DNA of 64,000 nt, taken from positions 3,740,501 through 3,804,500 of the forward strand of contig LT629764.1 in assembly GCA_900105225.1 (NCBI GenBank). The letters run 5' to 3'. Source of the DNA: Paenibacillaceae bacterium GAS479. GTDB lineage: Bacteria; Bacillota; Bacilli; Paenibacillales; Paenibacillaceae. Below the pieces are notes generated by a model. That model had not been told where the DNA came from. It did not search any database and saw only the letters and a list, made by a program, of their open reading frames with translations. Both the position numbers and the translations under genes were made by a program. Positions 1 to 8,408 of this stretch are shown here, piece after piece (the first letter of the stretch is position 1; the number at the start of each line of letters is the position of its first letter).

Positions 1-1998
1 GAAGGCACCATCATTTACGTAGGCAAGGCCAAGGTGCTCAAAAACCGGGTCCGCTCTTATTTTAACGGTACGCATAACGGCAAAACGCAGCGTCTCGTCT
101 CGGAAATTCGGGACTTTGAATATATTGTTACCGGAAGCAACGTGGAAGCGCTCATCCTGGAGTGCAACTTGATCAAGCAGTATCATCCGCGCTATAACGT
201 ATTGCTCAAGGATGACAAAACGTTTCCTTATATCAAAATAACGAACGAGAAACATCCCAAGCTTGAGGTTACGCGGAGAATTATTAAGGATAAGGGCAAG
301 TACTTCGGCCCTTACCCGAACGCCTATGCAGCACAGCAGACAAAAAAGCTGCTGGATCGACTTTACCCGCTGCGCAAATGCAACACGCTGCCAGACAAAG
401 TTTGCCTGTATTATCATCTCGGCCAGTGCATTGCGCCTTGCGAGTTCGAGATCGAGCCAGGCACGTATGAGGCGATGGTGCAGGAGATCACTCGGTTTTT
501 GAACGGCGGGCAGGATGAGGTAAAGGCTGAGCTGCAGCGCAAAATGGGCGTGGCGGCAGAAGCAATGGAGTTCGAGCGCGCCAAGGAATACCGTGATCAG
601 ATTCAAGCCATCGACGCAGTGATGGAGAAACAAAAGATCACACTGTCCGACGCGCTGGATCGCGACGTGTTCGGCTACGCCACCGACAAGGGCTGGATGT
701 GTGTGCAGATTTTATATATGCGCAGCGGCAAGCTCATCGAGCGGCGTACGTCCTCATTCCCATATTATGGGGAGGCCTATGACGACTTCATGACGTTCGT
801 CACCCAATACTATAGTGACAATCCGGCACTGCCCAAAGAAATTTTACTGCCGCTGCCGGAAGCGATTCAGGTAGTTCAAGCAGTAGCGGCCAGCCCTGCG
901 GTTGAAGCTGGTATGCCGGATGCAGCAGCCGTAAGCTCCTCTGAAGGGGGGGCCAGCCATCCAGCGGCGGCATCAGGGGCCAGCTCTAAAGACGAAGCTG
1001 GCATAACGAACGCAGCAGCACCCAGCTCTTCTGAAGAGGGAGCCAGCCTTCCGGCTACAACGTTGCGCGAAACCTTTAAGCTCGTCAGCAGCTTAGACGC
1101 CTCCGACGTGGCGGAACCTTCCGAGCCGGAACCGGCTCCTAGCACCGCAGCTGAGGACGTGCGCACCGCATTGCAGAGCTGGCTGAAGGTTAAGGTGTTC
1201 ATGCCGCAGCGCGGCCGCAAACGCGATGTTGTCGCCATGGCGGAGGGCAACGCCAAGGTCACGCTCGACGAGAAGTTCAAGCTGATCGAGCGCGATGAAG
1301 AGCGCAGCGTCAAAGCTTCCTCTGGTCTGGCTGCCTATCTGGGCATGACAGATATTCGCCGTATTGAGGCTTTTGACAACTCGAATATTCAAGGCACAAA
1401 TCCCGTCTCGGCAATGGTCGTGTTCACGGAAGGCAAGCCGGATAAGAAAGAGTATCGCAAGTATAAGGTGCGGACCGTGCAAGGGCCGGATGATTATGAG
1501 ACGATGCGTGAGGTCATCCGCCGCCGGTATGAGCGGGTGCTTAAGGAAGGACTGCCTCTGCCGGATCTCATCGTTGTGGACGGCGGCAAAGGGCAGATCA
1601 GCGCAGCGGTCGACATTCTCGAAAATGAGCTGGGCCTGCATGTACCGGTATGCGGTCTCGTTAAGGATGCCAAGCATAAAACGGCGCAGCTCATGGTAGG
1701 CGATCCGCCGGAGCCGATCATACTTCCTCGCGACAGCCAGGAATTCTATTTGCTGCAGCGCATCCAGGAGGAGGTGCATCGCTTTGCGATCACCTTCCAT
1801 CGCGAGCAGCGCGGCAAGTCGATGGTGGAGTCACGCCTGGACTCCATTTCCGGTATCGGCGAGAAGCGGCGCCAACAGCTGCTCAAGCACTTCGGCTCGC
1901 TAAAGAAAATCCGCGAGGCATCGGTAGATGATTTTCGTCCACTCGGCATCGGTGACAAGCTAGCCCAGCGAATTGTCGATGAGCTGCGTGAAGAGTAG
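1..1998 (+). CDS. uvrC: UvrABC system protein C (5' end outside window)
   Basis: Excinuclease subunit that makes both incisions around DNA lesions with UvrA and UvrB. The frame is open from the first base and begins inside the GIY-YIG nuclease domain ([11 protein letters not shown]), so about 20 N-terminal residues lie outside the window. In order follow the Cys cluster (RKCN, GQCIAPC), the UVR motif (about 540-640 nt), the RNase H-like second nuclease domain ([19 protein letters not shown]) and C-terminal helix-hairpin-helix repeats ([18 protein letters not shown]). A low-complexity Ala/Ser/Glu insertion of roughly 100 residues (about 880-1160 nt) separates the UVR part from the second nuclease domain, making the protein clearly longer than the usual 590-610 residues. 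It is not frameshifted. The identification is secure. Confidence 0.97.
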   Translation, partial: EGTIIYVGKAKVLKNRVRSYFNGTHNGKTQRLVSEIRDFEYIVTGSNVEALILECNLIKQYHPRYNVLLKDDKTFPYIKITNEKHPKLEVTRRIIKDKGKYFGPYPNAYAAQQTKKLLDRLYPLRKCNTLPDKVCLYYHLGQCIAPCEFEIEPGTYEAMVQEITRFLNGGQDEVKAELQRKMGVAAEAMEFERAKEYRDQIQAIDAVMEKQKITLSDALDRDVFGYATDKGWMCVQILYMRSGKLIERRTSSFPYYGEAYDDFMTFVTQYYSDNPALPKEILLPLPEAIQVVQAVAASPAVEAGMPDAAAVSSSEGGASHPAAASGASSKDEAGITNAAAPSSSEEGASLPATTLRETFKLVSSLDASDVAEPSEPEPAPSTAAEDVRTALQSWLKVKVFMPQRGRKRDVVAMAEGNAKVTLDEKFKLIERDEERSVKASSGLAAYLGMTDIRRIEAFDNSNIQGTNPVSAMVVFTEGKPDKKEYRKYKVRTVQGPDDYETMREVIRRRYERVLKEGLPLPDLIVVDGGKGQISAAVDILENELGLHVPVCGLVKDAKHKTAQLMVGDPPEPIILPRDSQEFYLLQRIQEEVHRFAITFHREQRGKSMVESRLDSISGIGEKRRQQLLKHFGSLKKIREASVDDFRPLGIGDKLAQRIVDELREE

Positions 1999-2125
1999 CC
2001 GTTCACACGTATCGGACCTGAGAAGTCTTATTTCAGCAAAATGGATGATGCGCTCCCCAGTTTCCCTAGTATTGGAGAAGTTGAAGCTGTTGAAGAGAAA
2101 CGATAGGAACTTTCATAAAAAGATG

Positions 2126-2172
2126 GGGCTGTACCAAAAGTCATCGTTAGATGACTCAGGTACAGCCCTTTT
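2126..2172. terminator. Terminator between convergent uvrC and CPBP gene
   Basis: Perfect 10-bp arms GGGCTGTACC (2126-2135) and GGTACAGCCC (2159-2168) followed by TTTT. It lies between convergent genes and can serve both, with the U-run better on the plus strand. Confidence 0.75.
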
Positions 2173-2215
2173 AGCATTACAATAGCGTACCGTTCAGGTC
2201 GCTTAAAACTTTCAC

Positions 2216-3841
2216 CTACACAGGAGCCAGAGGCCCAGCGCTGCGTTTCGCGCCGTATCGCCGCATTAACCAAGCAACTGCGACTGGCGCGAAAATGTAC
2301 ACAACTCCTGCCAGCAGCTCCAGCGGCTGACCGCTTAAGAACAGCGATACAGACATAAGTACGGTGTTCATGATGGCATGGGTGAACACGGCTGTGAAGA
2401 ACCCATACCGCAGGAAAATGAAGCTGAAGAGCATGCCGATAATCGTCAGCTCAATCAATCTCGTTGTTGAAGGATAAATCGGGTAGGTAACATGGCCAAG
2501 CGCCCAAATGATGTTCGGAATGAGCGAGGCAATGAATGGGTTTTTCAACCATTTCATCAGCAGTCCGGTACCGAACAGCCGGTAAACGGCCTCCTCCTGG
2601 ATAGCTGCGCACCACGCCAGTAGCGGAATCAGCCACATGGCCGCTGTATTATAAGGGGACTGCGTCACATCGGTCGTTGACCATGCTCCGGTAGCCACAG
2701 ATAGTCCGCCGAGGATGATCGTTTGCAGTCCAAGTATAATGAATGTGAACACATACGCAAGCTTCATGCTGCTCCAAGCTTCCGAGCCGTAACCCGGCTC
2801 GGAGCCGGTTGTCCATAGTATCCGGCCTTGAGCTCTCCACAGACCATCCCCGGCAACTAGCGAGAAGTATGCAGATAGAGCCATTATGACCGTCATGATC
2901 ATCATGAACACTAACTGTGCGGTTACGACAAACTCGGCATTTACCTCTTGGCCGTACAGCGCCCTCAGACCGTCCAGCATATTGACATTGTTAATGGCGT
3001 AGAAAGCCAGGAAAACGAGAGACAGCGCCCAGCCGCGCCGGAAAGAGGTGTAGTGGCGCATGACGATGGCGTAGATGACCGCCAGTATTAGCAGAATGCC
3101 GGACGGCAGCAGATTGCCGAACAGCGACAGACTCGCTCCGATGCGATCTTGCTCCTCCGTATACGCATTGTAGGCTGCAGGCGCTTCGTACTGCGGCTGG
3201 AAGCGGGTCAGCAAGCTGCCGGCTGCCGAGCTCTCGCCCGCAGCTGTCACGATCAGGCGAGCCTCGCTGATTGTGATAGCCGTTGCTTCATATTGGACGG
3301 AGCTCCCTGTATTCCCATCTCCGTCAATGCGTTTCAATAAGCCCAGACCAAGCGAATCGGACGCTTGCTGCACGGCTTTGTCAAGATCAGGCCCCTGCAG
3401 CTCCATGGCCTGAATCTCACCGCCGGCGGGTCCCAGCAGTTGCCGCCAACCGACAACGCGGCCAGTCGTCATGCCGATGTCGACGATGACTCTGCGCCCA
3501 TCTTCAAAGTTTTGAGTCACTTGCCACAGGTCCACTGGAACTTTGCGGCCGGCGCCGCTATCGAACGTTTTGATCAGCTTTTCCTTGGCCAGATAACCGG
3601 TCATTTGGCGATCGGCCTGGTGTACGGCTCGGGAAGTTTGAGGCAGCGCATGGAAGCGTTGCTGAGCAAAGGTTGATGCTGACTCCAGTGCCTGCTCCCG
3701 GCTAACAGGCTGTCCCTGCTCCGTTTGGCCGAAAATGCCTGAAGCAGAGGGGAGAATTTGCAAAATAATGAATAAGGCAACGCCGATTATGCCAAACCAG
3801 AAATACCTACGCGTTGCCTGATCCTGACGGGATGATAACAT
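2216..3841 (-). CDS. CPBP family intramembrane metalloprotease
   Basis: Membrane protein of 541 residues. It has an N-terminal membrane anchor (residues about 15-35), an extracytoplasmic region of about 200 residues, then a multi-spanning C-terminal half. The CPBP (Abi/CAAX prenyl protease 2) motifs are visible: EEAVYR near residue 415, a second motif WALGH, and HAIMN near the end, which together supply the Glu and His ligands of the active site. Family members cleave within the membrane or act in bacteriocin self-immunity; the substrate here is unknown. The long N-terminal extension is unusual for the family core of about 200-250 residues. ATG at 3841 is preceded by an AAGGAGGAC ribosome binding site. 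It converges with uvrC. Confidence 0.85.
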   Translation of the reverse strand: MLSSRQDQATRRYFWFGIIGVALFIILQILPSASGIFGQTEQGQPVSREQALESASTFAQQRFHALPQTSRAVHQADRQMTGYLAKEKLIKTFDSGAGRKVPVDLWQVTQNFEDGRRVIVDIGMTTGRVVGWRQLLGPAGGEIQAMELQGPDLDKAVQQASDSLGLGLLKRIDGDGNTGSSVQYEATAITISEARLIVTAAGESSAAGSLLTRFQPQYEAPAAYNAYTEEQDRIGASLSLFGNLLPSGILLILAVIYAIVMRHYTSFRRGWALSLVFLAFYAINNVNMLDGLRALYGQEVNAEFVVTAQLVFMMIMTVIMALSAYFSLVAGDGLWRAQGRILWTTGSEPGYGSEAWSSMKLAYVFTFIILGLQTIILGGLSVATGAWSTTDVTQSPYNTAAMWLIPLLAWCAAIQEEAVYRLFGTGLLMKWLKNPFIASLIPNIIWALGHVTYPIYPSTTRLIELTIIGMLFSFIFLRYGFFTAVFTHAIMNTVLMSVSLFLSGQPLELLAGVVYIFAPVAVAWLMRRYGAKRSAGPLAPV

Positions 3842-3882
3842 ACATGTCCTCCTTGTCGATGATGCTTCCGCACAAGATACTT

Positions 3883-4041
3883 TTATAACCTTACCACAGC
3901 TGCTTTCTTTTTATCCATGTTGTTTCCCCGCCCCAGTGAGCCAGAGTTCAAAAGAATGAGCACGGCGGGGATACCGGCATGTTCCAATGACGCCAGCCCT
4001 TCATAAGGGGCCAAATCGCCTTCAATGCCATGCTGGCGCAT
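3883..4041 (-). pseudogene. Possible gene remnant, 52 codons
   Basis: An open minus-strand frame begins MRQHGIEGDLAPYEGLASL and continues HAGIPAVLILLN before a Lys-rich tail and TAA. It reads like real protein, resembling the middle of a peptidase C39-like domain, but has no ribosome binding site. An in-frame TAG lies just upstream of residues that still look coding. It may be a decayed fragment, or it may be coincidence. It sits just upstream of the ktr promoter. Confidence 0.25.
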
Positions 4042-4070
4042 TTGGTAAGCTGTCCTCTATCCTATATAAT
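4042..4070 (+). promoter_or_regulatory. Candidate promoter of the ktrBA operon
   Basis: TATAAT at 4065-4070 with a weak -35 (TTGGTA, 4042-4047) 17 bp upstream. It lies just before the riboswitch leader. Confidence 0.5.
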
Positions 4071-4084
4071 CAAATCCGACCATA

Positions 4085-4262
4085 TAGAACAGCCGAATTC
4101 CACTTAATAAATTGGAAACGGGGGAACCAACGCGCGCCGTAATGGGCAACAACGGCCGCAAGGGGTGAATTCTGGTCGGAGGCAATATGCTCCGACCGGA
4201 TAGGGCGTCCGTCACGCCCGAATCCGTCAGCTAACCTCGGAGGCTGCATGACAGGACTCACA
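4085..4262 (+). promoter_or_regulatory. c-di-AMP riboswitch (ydaO/yuaA type)
   Basis: The leader of ktrB carries the conserved blocks of the ydaO-yuaA RNA: a GGGGAACCAACG block near 4120, GGGGTGAATTC near 4163, and the diagnostic CCGAATCCGTCAGCTAACCT at 4219-4238. It is followed directly by an intrinsic terminator at 4270-4296. In this family c-di-AMP binding favours termination, so high c-di-AMP should shut off the potassium importer. This matches the known physiology of KtrAB genes in Bacillus. Boundaries are approximate because they were read by eye. Confidence 0.9.
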
Positions 4263-4269
4263 GGCGCTA

Positions 4270-4296
4270 AGCACCGGGTGTTTCCGGTGCTTTTTG
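4270..4296 (+). terminator. Riboswitch expression-platform terminator
   Basis: Arms AGCACCGG and CCGGTGCT with a GTGTTT-side loop, followed by TTTTT. It lies between the aptamer and the ktrB ribosome binding site. Confidence 0.8.
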
Positions 4297-4323
4297 TCGT
4301 GCTGAAAAGGAGAACGAATACAC

Positions 4324-5676
4324 ATGTCCGCTTGGAAGCCGCAGCTGCGGCAGCTCCTCATCCCTTCGCCGCCGCGCATCCTGATTGCCGGTTTTGCGCT
4401 GATTATTTTGATCGGCTCACTGCTGCTTATGCAGCCCTTCGCCACGGCGGATGGCGCCGGTACGCGCTGGATCGACGCACTGTTTACGGCGACCTCGGCA
4501 GCTTGTGTGACCGGGCTTGTCGTTGTTGACACCGGTACGCATTATTCTACGGCTGGACAGGCGATCATCCTGATCCTGATCCAGGTCGGCGGTCTCGGCT
4601 TCATGACGATGGCGACTTTGTTTGCGATTATGCTGCGGAAGCGGATTTCGCTCAAGGAGCGGCTGCTGCTGCAGGAGGCGATGAATCAAGGTTCAATGGA
4701 AGGCATTGTCCGTCTCATTCGAAGAGTGTTGCTTTACTCTTTTGTCATCGAAGCTTGCGGCGCGGTATTGTACACGATCCGTTTCATGTACGATATGCCG
4801 CCGGGACGAGCCTTATATTTCGGCGTGTTCCATGCGATATCGATGTTCAACAATGCTGGATTCGACATTATGGGTAATTACACTAGTATGACCAGTTATG
4901 TAGCCGATCCGCTTGTGAACTTGGTTACCGTTGCCTTGATCATACTAGGAGGACTAGGCTTCATCGTGCTTTCGGATTTGATGGATTTTAAGCGGAAACG
5001 CCGACTGACGCTTCATTCGAAGGTCGTGCTGCTGACTTCCGGCGGGCTGATCGTAATCGGTACAATTGTTATTTTCATATTCGAATTCAGCAATGCCAAA
5101 ACGATGGAGCCGCTTGATTTCGGCGGCAAGCTGTTAGCCTCGTTGTTCCAGTCGGTATCGACTCGTACTGCCGGACCGAACTCAATCGATATCGGCGCTA
5201 TGACACAGGCAAGTCTATTTTTCATGATTATTCTCATGTTTATTGGTGCCTCTCCTGGTTCCACCGGGGGCGGTATCAAAACGACAACGTTCATGACGCT
5301 TGTTGCGGCGATGTGGGCGATGCTCAGAGGCAAGGAAGACATCGTGTTGTTCCGTAGCCGGCTGGCCAAGGAGCGAATTATGAAGGCTTTGACCATTACG
5401 ATGCTTTCGATCGCAATTGTCCTGGCGTCGACGATGGTTTTATGTACACTCGAGGATCGAGATTTCCTGCGTATTTTATTCGAGACCGTTTCGGCGTTCG
5501 GCACAGTTGGCTTGAGCACAGGCATTACACCGGGATTGCAGGATGTTAGCAAGCTAGTACTTAGCTTGGTCATGTTCGCTGGCCGGCTTGGTCCGCTCAC
5601 GATGGCTTTTGCACTGCGACCGAAACAAAGAAAAGAAGTTTACAAACATCCAGAAGGCAAGATTATTATCGGATAA
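4324..5676 (+). CDS. ktrB: TrkH/KtrB family potassium transporter membrane subunit
   Basis: Potassium-translocating membrane subunit of the Ktr system, 450 residues, the usual length for KtrB/KtrD. The four pore repeats are visible, for example SAACVTGLVV near residue 58 and FNNAGFDIMG near 178, as is the SPGSTGGGIKTT loop near residue 310 that follows the third transmembrane gate. ATG 4324 follows AAGGAGAACG. The gene encoding the regulatory subunit starts 21 bp downstream, so the two form an operon. Expression is very probably set by the c-di-AMP riboswitch in the leader. No oddity is seen. Confidence 0.95.
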   Translation: MSAWKPQLRQLLIPSPPRILIAGFALIILIGSLLLMQPFATADGAGTRWIDALFTATSAACVTGLVVVDTGTHYSTAGQAIILILIQVGGLGFMTMATLFAIMLRKRISLKERLLLQEAMNQGSMEGIVRLIRRVLLYSFVIEACGAVLYTIRFMYDMPPGRALYFGVFHAISMFNNAGFDIMGNYTSMTSYVADPLVNLVTVALIILGGLGFIVLSDLMDFKRKRRLTLHSKVVLLTSGGLIVIGTIVIFIFEFSNAKTMEPLDFGGKLLASLFQSVSTRTAGPNSIDIGAMTQASLFFMIILMFIGASPGSTGGGIKTTTFMTLVAAMWAMLRGKEDIVLFRSRLAKERIMKALTITMLSIAIVLASTMVLCTLEDRDFLRILFETVSAFGTVGLSTGITPGLQDVSKLVLSLVMFAGRLGPLTMAFALRPKQRKEVYKHPEGKIIIG

Positions 5677-5697
5677 GAAGGGAAATAAAGAGAAACA

Positions 5698-6381
5698 ATG
5701 GGCAAGGGGACAAAAGGAAAAGGAAGTCAGTTTTGCGTTATCGGATTGGGCCGCTTCGGCTCCAGCCTCGCTAAGGAGCTTGTACATCTTGGGCATGAGG
5801 TGCTTGGCATCGATCGCAGTGAAGAGCTGGTTGACGATATGAGCAGCTTACTGACGCACACGGTATGCGCCGACTCTACGGATGAGGAAGCGCTGCGCTC
5901 GCTTGGCATCCGCAACTTCGACTGCTGTATCGTAGCGATTGGCGGCGATATTCAGGCAAGCATCATGACGGCGATTCTGGTGAAGGATTGCGGCGTCAAA
6001 AAGGTCGTTGTCAAAGCAGTGACTGAGCTGCACGGCAGGGTGCTTGAGAAGCTTGGCGCGGACAGGGTTATCTACCCGGAGCGGGATATGGGCATTCGCG
6101 TTGCGCATCAGCTCGTATCTCCCAATCTGCTGGACTACATCGAGCTGTCCTCGGATTATTCCGTGGCGGAGCTTTCTGTTCCGCAATGCTTGTCCGGCAA
6201 AACGCTGGCCGATATCGACCCGCGCAAAAGGTATGGCTGCAGCATCGTTGCCGTTAATAAACCGAATGGTGTCATCATCGCACCTAAGGCCGAGCAAGTG
6301 TTGGAGGAAAAGGACATCATGGTTATCATCGGCACTAATGATGGGATCGAGGACTTCGAGAAAGATGTCAGCGAGCGCTAA
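5698..6381 (+). CDS. ktrA: KtrA/TrkA-type potassium channel regulatory subunit (RCK)
   Basis: Cytoplasmic ring-forming regulator of KtrB, 227 residues. A Rossmann-type RCK_N domain opens with IGLGRFGSSLA (GxGxxG nucleotide-binding loop, residues about 16-26) and an acidic residue at the end of the second strand (GID). A C-terminal RCK_C domain covers residues about 140-220, which in homologues binds c-di-AMP. It is cotranscribed with ktrB. The pair could be regulated by c-di-AMP twice, at the RNA leader and at the protein, as in Bacillus subtilis; the protein-level part is inference from the family. Confidence 0.95.
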   Translation: MGKGTKGKGSQFCVIGLGRFGSSLAKELVHLGHEVLGIDRSEELVDDMSSLLTHTVCADSTDEEALRSLGIRNFDCCIVAIGGDIQASIMTAILVKDCGVKKVVVKAVTELHGRVLEKLGADRVIYPERDMGIRVAHQLVSPNLLDYIELSSDYSVAELSVPQCLSGKTLADIDPRKRYGCSIVAVNKPNGVIIAPKAEQVLEEKDIMVIIGTNDGIEDFEKDVSER

Positions 6382-6417
6382 CTGAGTTCAGCGACACAGG
6401 CTGCACCGGCTCGACCG

Positions 6418-6544
6418 CATCAACCGCATCAACCGCATCAACCGCATCAACCGCATCAACCGCATCAACCGCATCAACCGCATCAACCGCATCAACCGCA
6501 TCAACCGCATCAACCACAGTCAACCGCATCAACCACATCAACGT
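6418..6544. repeat. 9-bp tandem repeat (CATCAACCG)n
   Basis: Ten perfect consecutive copies of CATCAACCG run from 6418 to 6507, followed by degenerate copies (CATCAACCA, CAGTCAACCG, CATCAACCA) up to the stop codon of the LysR gene at 6546. It fills the gap between convergent ktrA and the LysR gene. Because the unit is 9 bp, it adds no frameshift if read into the LysR gene. No terminator hairpin is seen here. Confidence 0.95.
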
Positions 6545-6545
6545 A

Positions 6546-7472
6546 TCAACCGGGCAGTCCGCCTTTGGCATTCAGCGCTGAACGCGAGCGAGCTGCAAAA
6601 CTTGCTGCCGCCTCCGTAATCCATTGGCGAACGATCGGCTCAAGCAAGGAAGGATCGCCATGAATGAGCGAGGTTGTGCGACGCATCCCTTTGAGCTCGG
6701 GAATTGGTGAGACAAGCAGATCGTTGTCTTCCAGCATTTGCGTTCGGATGTAGGAGCGAGGGAGCAGCGTCGCGGCGCTGCATGTATGAAGCAGCCGAAG
6801 GATGGCCTCGAAGGAGTCAATCTCCATGCGCACATCGGGATGCAGACTGTACGTATCGAACAATTCATCGGTAAAGTTGCGGAACCAGGTGCCCTTCGAG
6901 AAGAGGATCATCGGAAGGCCGTCTAAGTCTTTGATGCCGATTTTGTCTCCGAGCATACGCCCGCGCGGCAGTACGAGCTCAAGATGGTCATCAAACAGAC
7001 TTACACTGTGCAACTGAGGGGCGTCAATGACCGATGCCACAAGTCCGAGCTCAATTTTCTTTTCGCGGACAAGCGAGACGATCTCATGCGTTTTGCCGGT
7101 AACGACCTTAATGTCGATCTCCGGATGGCTGCCAGTCAGCGCCTGGATGAGATCCGGCAGCGTCGTCTGCAGCGTTGTCAGGCTGGCGCCGATCGTCAAA
7201 GTGAAACGATGCGACTGCTTGAATTCAGCAAGTGTAAGCAAATACTGCCGGTGCATCTGACGCAGCTGCACGGCGTAATCGTAAGTCAATTCGCCGATGC
7301 GCGTCAGCTCAAGGCGGCGCCCTACGCGGCGGAACAAGGGCGCACCAAGCTCGCTTTCCAGCTTGGCAATTTTGCGAGAGAGCGCAGGCTGCGACAAATT
7401 GAGTAGTGCCGATGCCTTATTCATGCTGGATTGTTCAACAATAGCGGCGAACAGCTGCAGATCCTCCTGCAC
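6546..7472 (-). CDS. LysR family transcriptional regulator
   Basis: DNA-binding regulator of 308 residues, standard LysR length. The N-terminal winged helix-turn-helix (residues about 2-60; NKASALLNLSQPALSRKIAK) is followed by a type 2 periplasmic-binding-protein-like effector domain (about 90-290). It is transcribed divergently from sdhCAB with a 241-bp gap, the usual geometry for a LysR gene controlling its neighbour, but the ligand and target cannot be told from sequence. ATG 7472 has an AGGAGGAATCC ribosome binding site. Its 3' end abuts the 9-bp repeat array. Confidence 0.9.
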   Translation of the reverse strand: MQEDLQLFAAIVEQSSMNKASALLNLSQPALSRKIAKLESELGAPLFRRVGRRLELTRIGELTYDYAVQLRQMHRQYLLTLAEFKQSHRFTLTIGASLTTLQTTLPDLIQALTGSHPEIDIKVVTGKTHEIVSLVREKKIELGLVASVIDAPQLHSVSLFDDHLELVLPRGRMLGDKIGIKDLDGLPMILFSKGTWFRNFTDELFDTYSLHPDVRMEIDSFEAILRLLHTCSAATLLPRSYIRTQMLEDNDLLVSPIPELKGMRRTTSLIHGDPSLLEPIVRQWITEAAASFAARSRSALNAKGGLPG

Positions 7473-7622
7473 ATGGATTCCTCCTGTTTTTAAACTTTTA
7501 CTTATGCGTTTATGTTATAACATTGTATAAAAAATAAACAATATCTTTATAAGTGAAAAGGGAGTAGGATTGAAACTGTGGCTAATCTGTGTCATGTCGA
7601 GGTCGAAAGCTGTCGTGTTTTG

Positions 7623-7651
7623 TTGACGCTGTCTGACACGGGATGTAAAAT
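7623..7651 (+). promoter_or_regulatory. Candidate sigma-A promoter of sdhCAB
   Basis: TTGACG (7623-7628), a 17-bp spacer, then TAAAAT (7646-7651), about 60 bp upstream of sdhC. The 7473-7622 part of the gap is A/T-rich with inverted TTATAA/TTGTAT motifs where the LysR protein could bind. Confidence 0.6.
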
Positions 7652-7713
7652 AAATGAGGTTTCTTCAATGATGATTACGCATTCAAACGGCTGGAAAGGA
7701 GATCGCATTATTT

Positions 7714-8379
7714 ATGAAAGGAAATTCCTATTTGACGCGCAAGATTCACTCCTTGCTCGGGGTGATTCCGCTTGCATTATTCCTCGTCAATCACGCCATC
7801 ACCAACTACTCGGCGTTTGAGGGAGGTCTGGAGGGGTTCAATAAGAGCGTAAAAATGCTCAACGGCCTGCCATTGATCTACTTCCTGGAGATTTTCGGTA
7901 TTTTCTTGCCGCTCTTCTTCCATGGCGTATATGGACTTTACGTCGCTTACCAGTCGAACTGGAATAACTCCCGCTTCCAATATGGCCGCAACTGGGCCTT
8001 TACGCTGCAGCGTATTTCGGGTGTCATCACATTTATCTTCATCGTGTGGCATGTTTATCAGACCCGCTACCAGGTTCTGGTTGGCAATCTGACCCACGAG
8101 CAGCTCGGCAATCAAATGTATGAAATTTTTACGAATCCAATTAGCGTAGTACTTTACACAATCGGCGTTCTCGCCGCTGTATTCCATTTCGCCAACGGTA
8201 TGTGGTCATTCCTCGTGAGCTGGGGCATTACGGTCGGACCGCGCGCTCAGCGCATCTCCTCCTATATCTGGATCGGAGTGTTCGTAATCGTATCGGCATT
8301 GTTCCTGCTCTCCATTGTGGCGTTCAGAAGCGAAGAATTCGCGGAATCGGCTTCAGCAGTACGGACCTGGATCGGTTAA
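7714..8379 (+). CDS. sdhC: Succinate dehydrogenase cytochrome b558 subunit
   Basis: Membrane anchor of complex II, 221 residues, with five predicted transmembrane helices. Histidines suited to axial ligation of two b hemes are visible (VNHAITN near residue 28, FHGVYG near 70, WHVYQTRYQV near 112, FHFANG near 155). This is the single-polypeptide Bacillus type of anchor, which replaces separate SdhC and SdhD. ATG 7714 is preceded by AAAGGAGAT. It is the first gene of sdhCAB and transfers electrons to menaquinone, consistent with the menaquinone gene mqnC elsewhere in the window. Confidence 0.95.
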   Translation: MKGNSYLTRKIHSLLGVIPLALFLVNHAITNYSAFEGGLEGFNKSVKMLNGLPLIYFLEIFGIFLPLFFHGVYGLYVAYQSNWNNSRFQYGRNWAFTLQRISGVITFIFIVWHVYQTRYQVLVGNLTHEQLGNQMYEIFTNPISVVLYTIGVLAAVFHFANGMWSFLVSWGITVGPRAQRISSYIWIGVFVIVSALFLLSIVAFRSEEFAESASAVRTWIG

Positions 8380-8408
8380 CACGTTAGACAAGGAGGACCT
8401 ATACACTC

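Noticed and set aside
1093-1800. 235-codon frame antisense to uvrC
   Set aside because: Opposite conserved uvrC sequence with no start signal or domain.
6418-6544. Short-repeat CRISPR or coding repeat
   Set aside because: Simple 9-bp tandem array without spacers, located after a stop codon.
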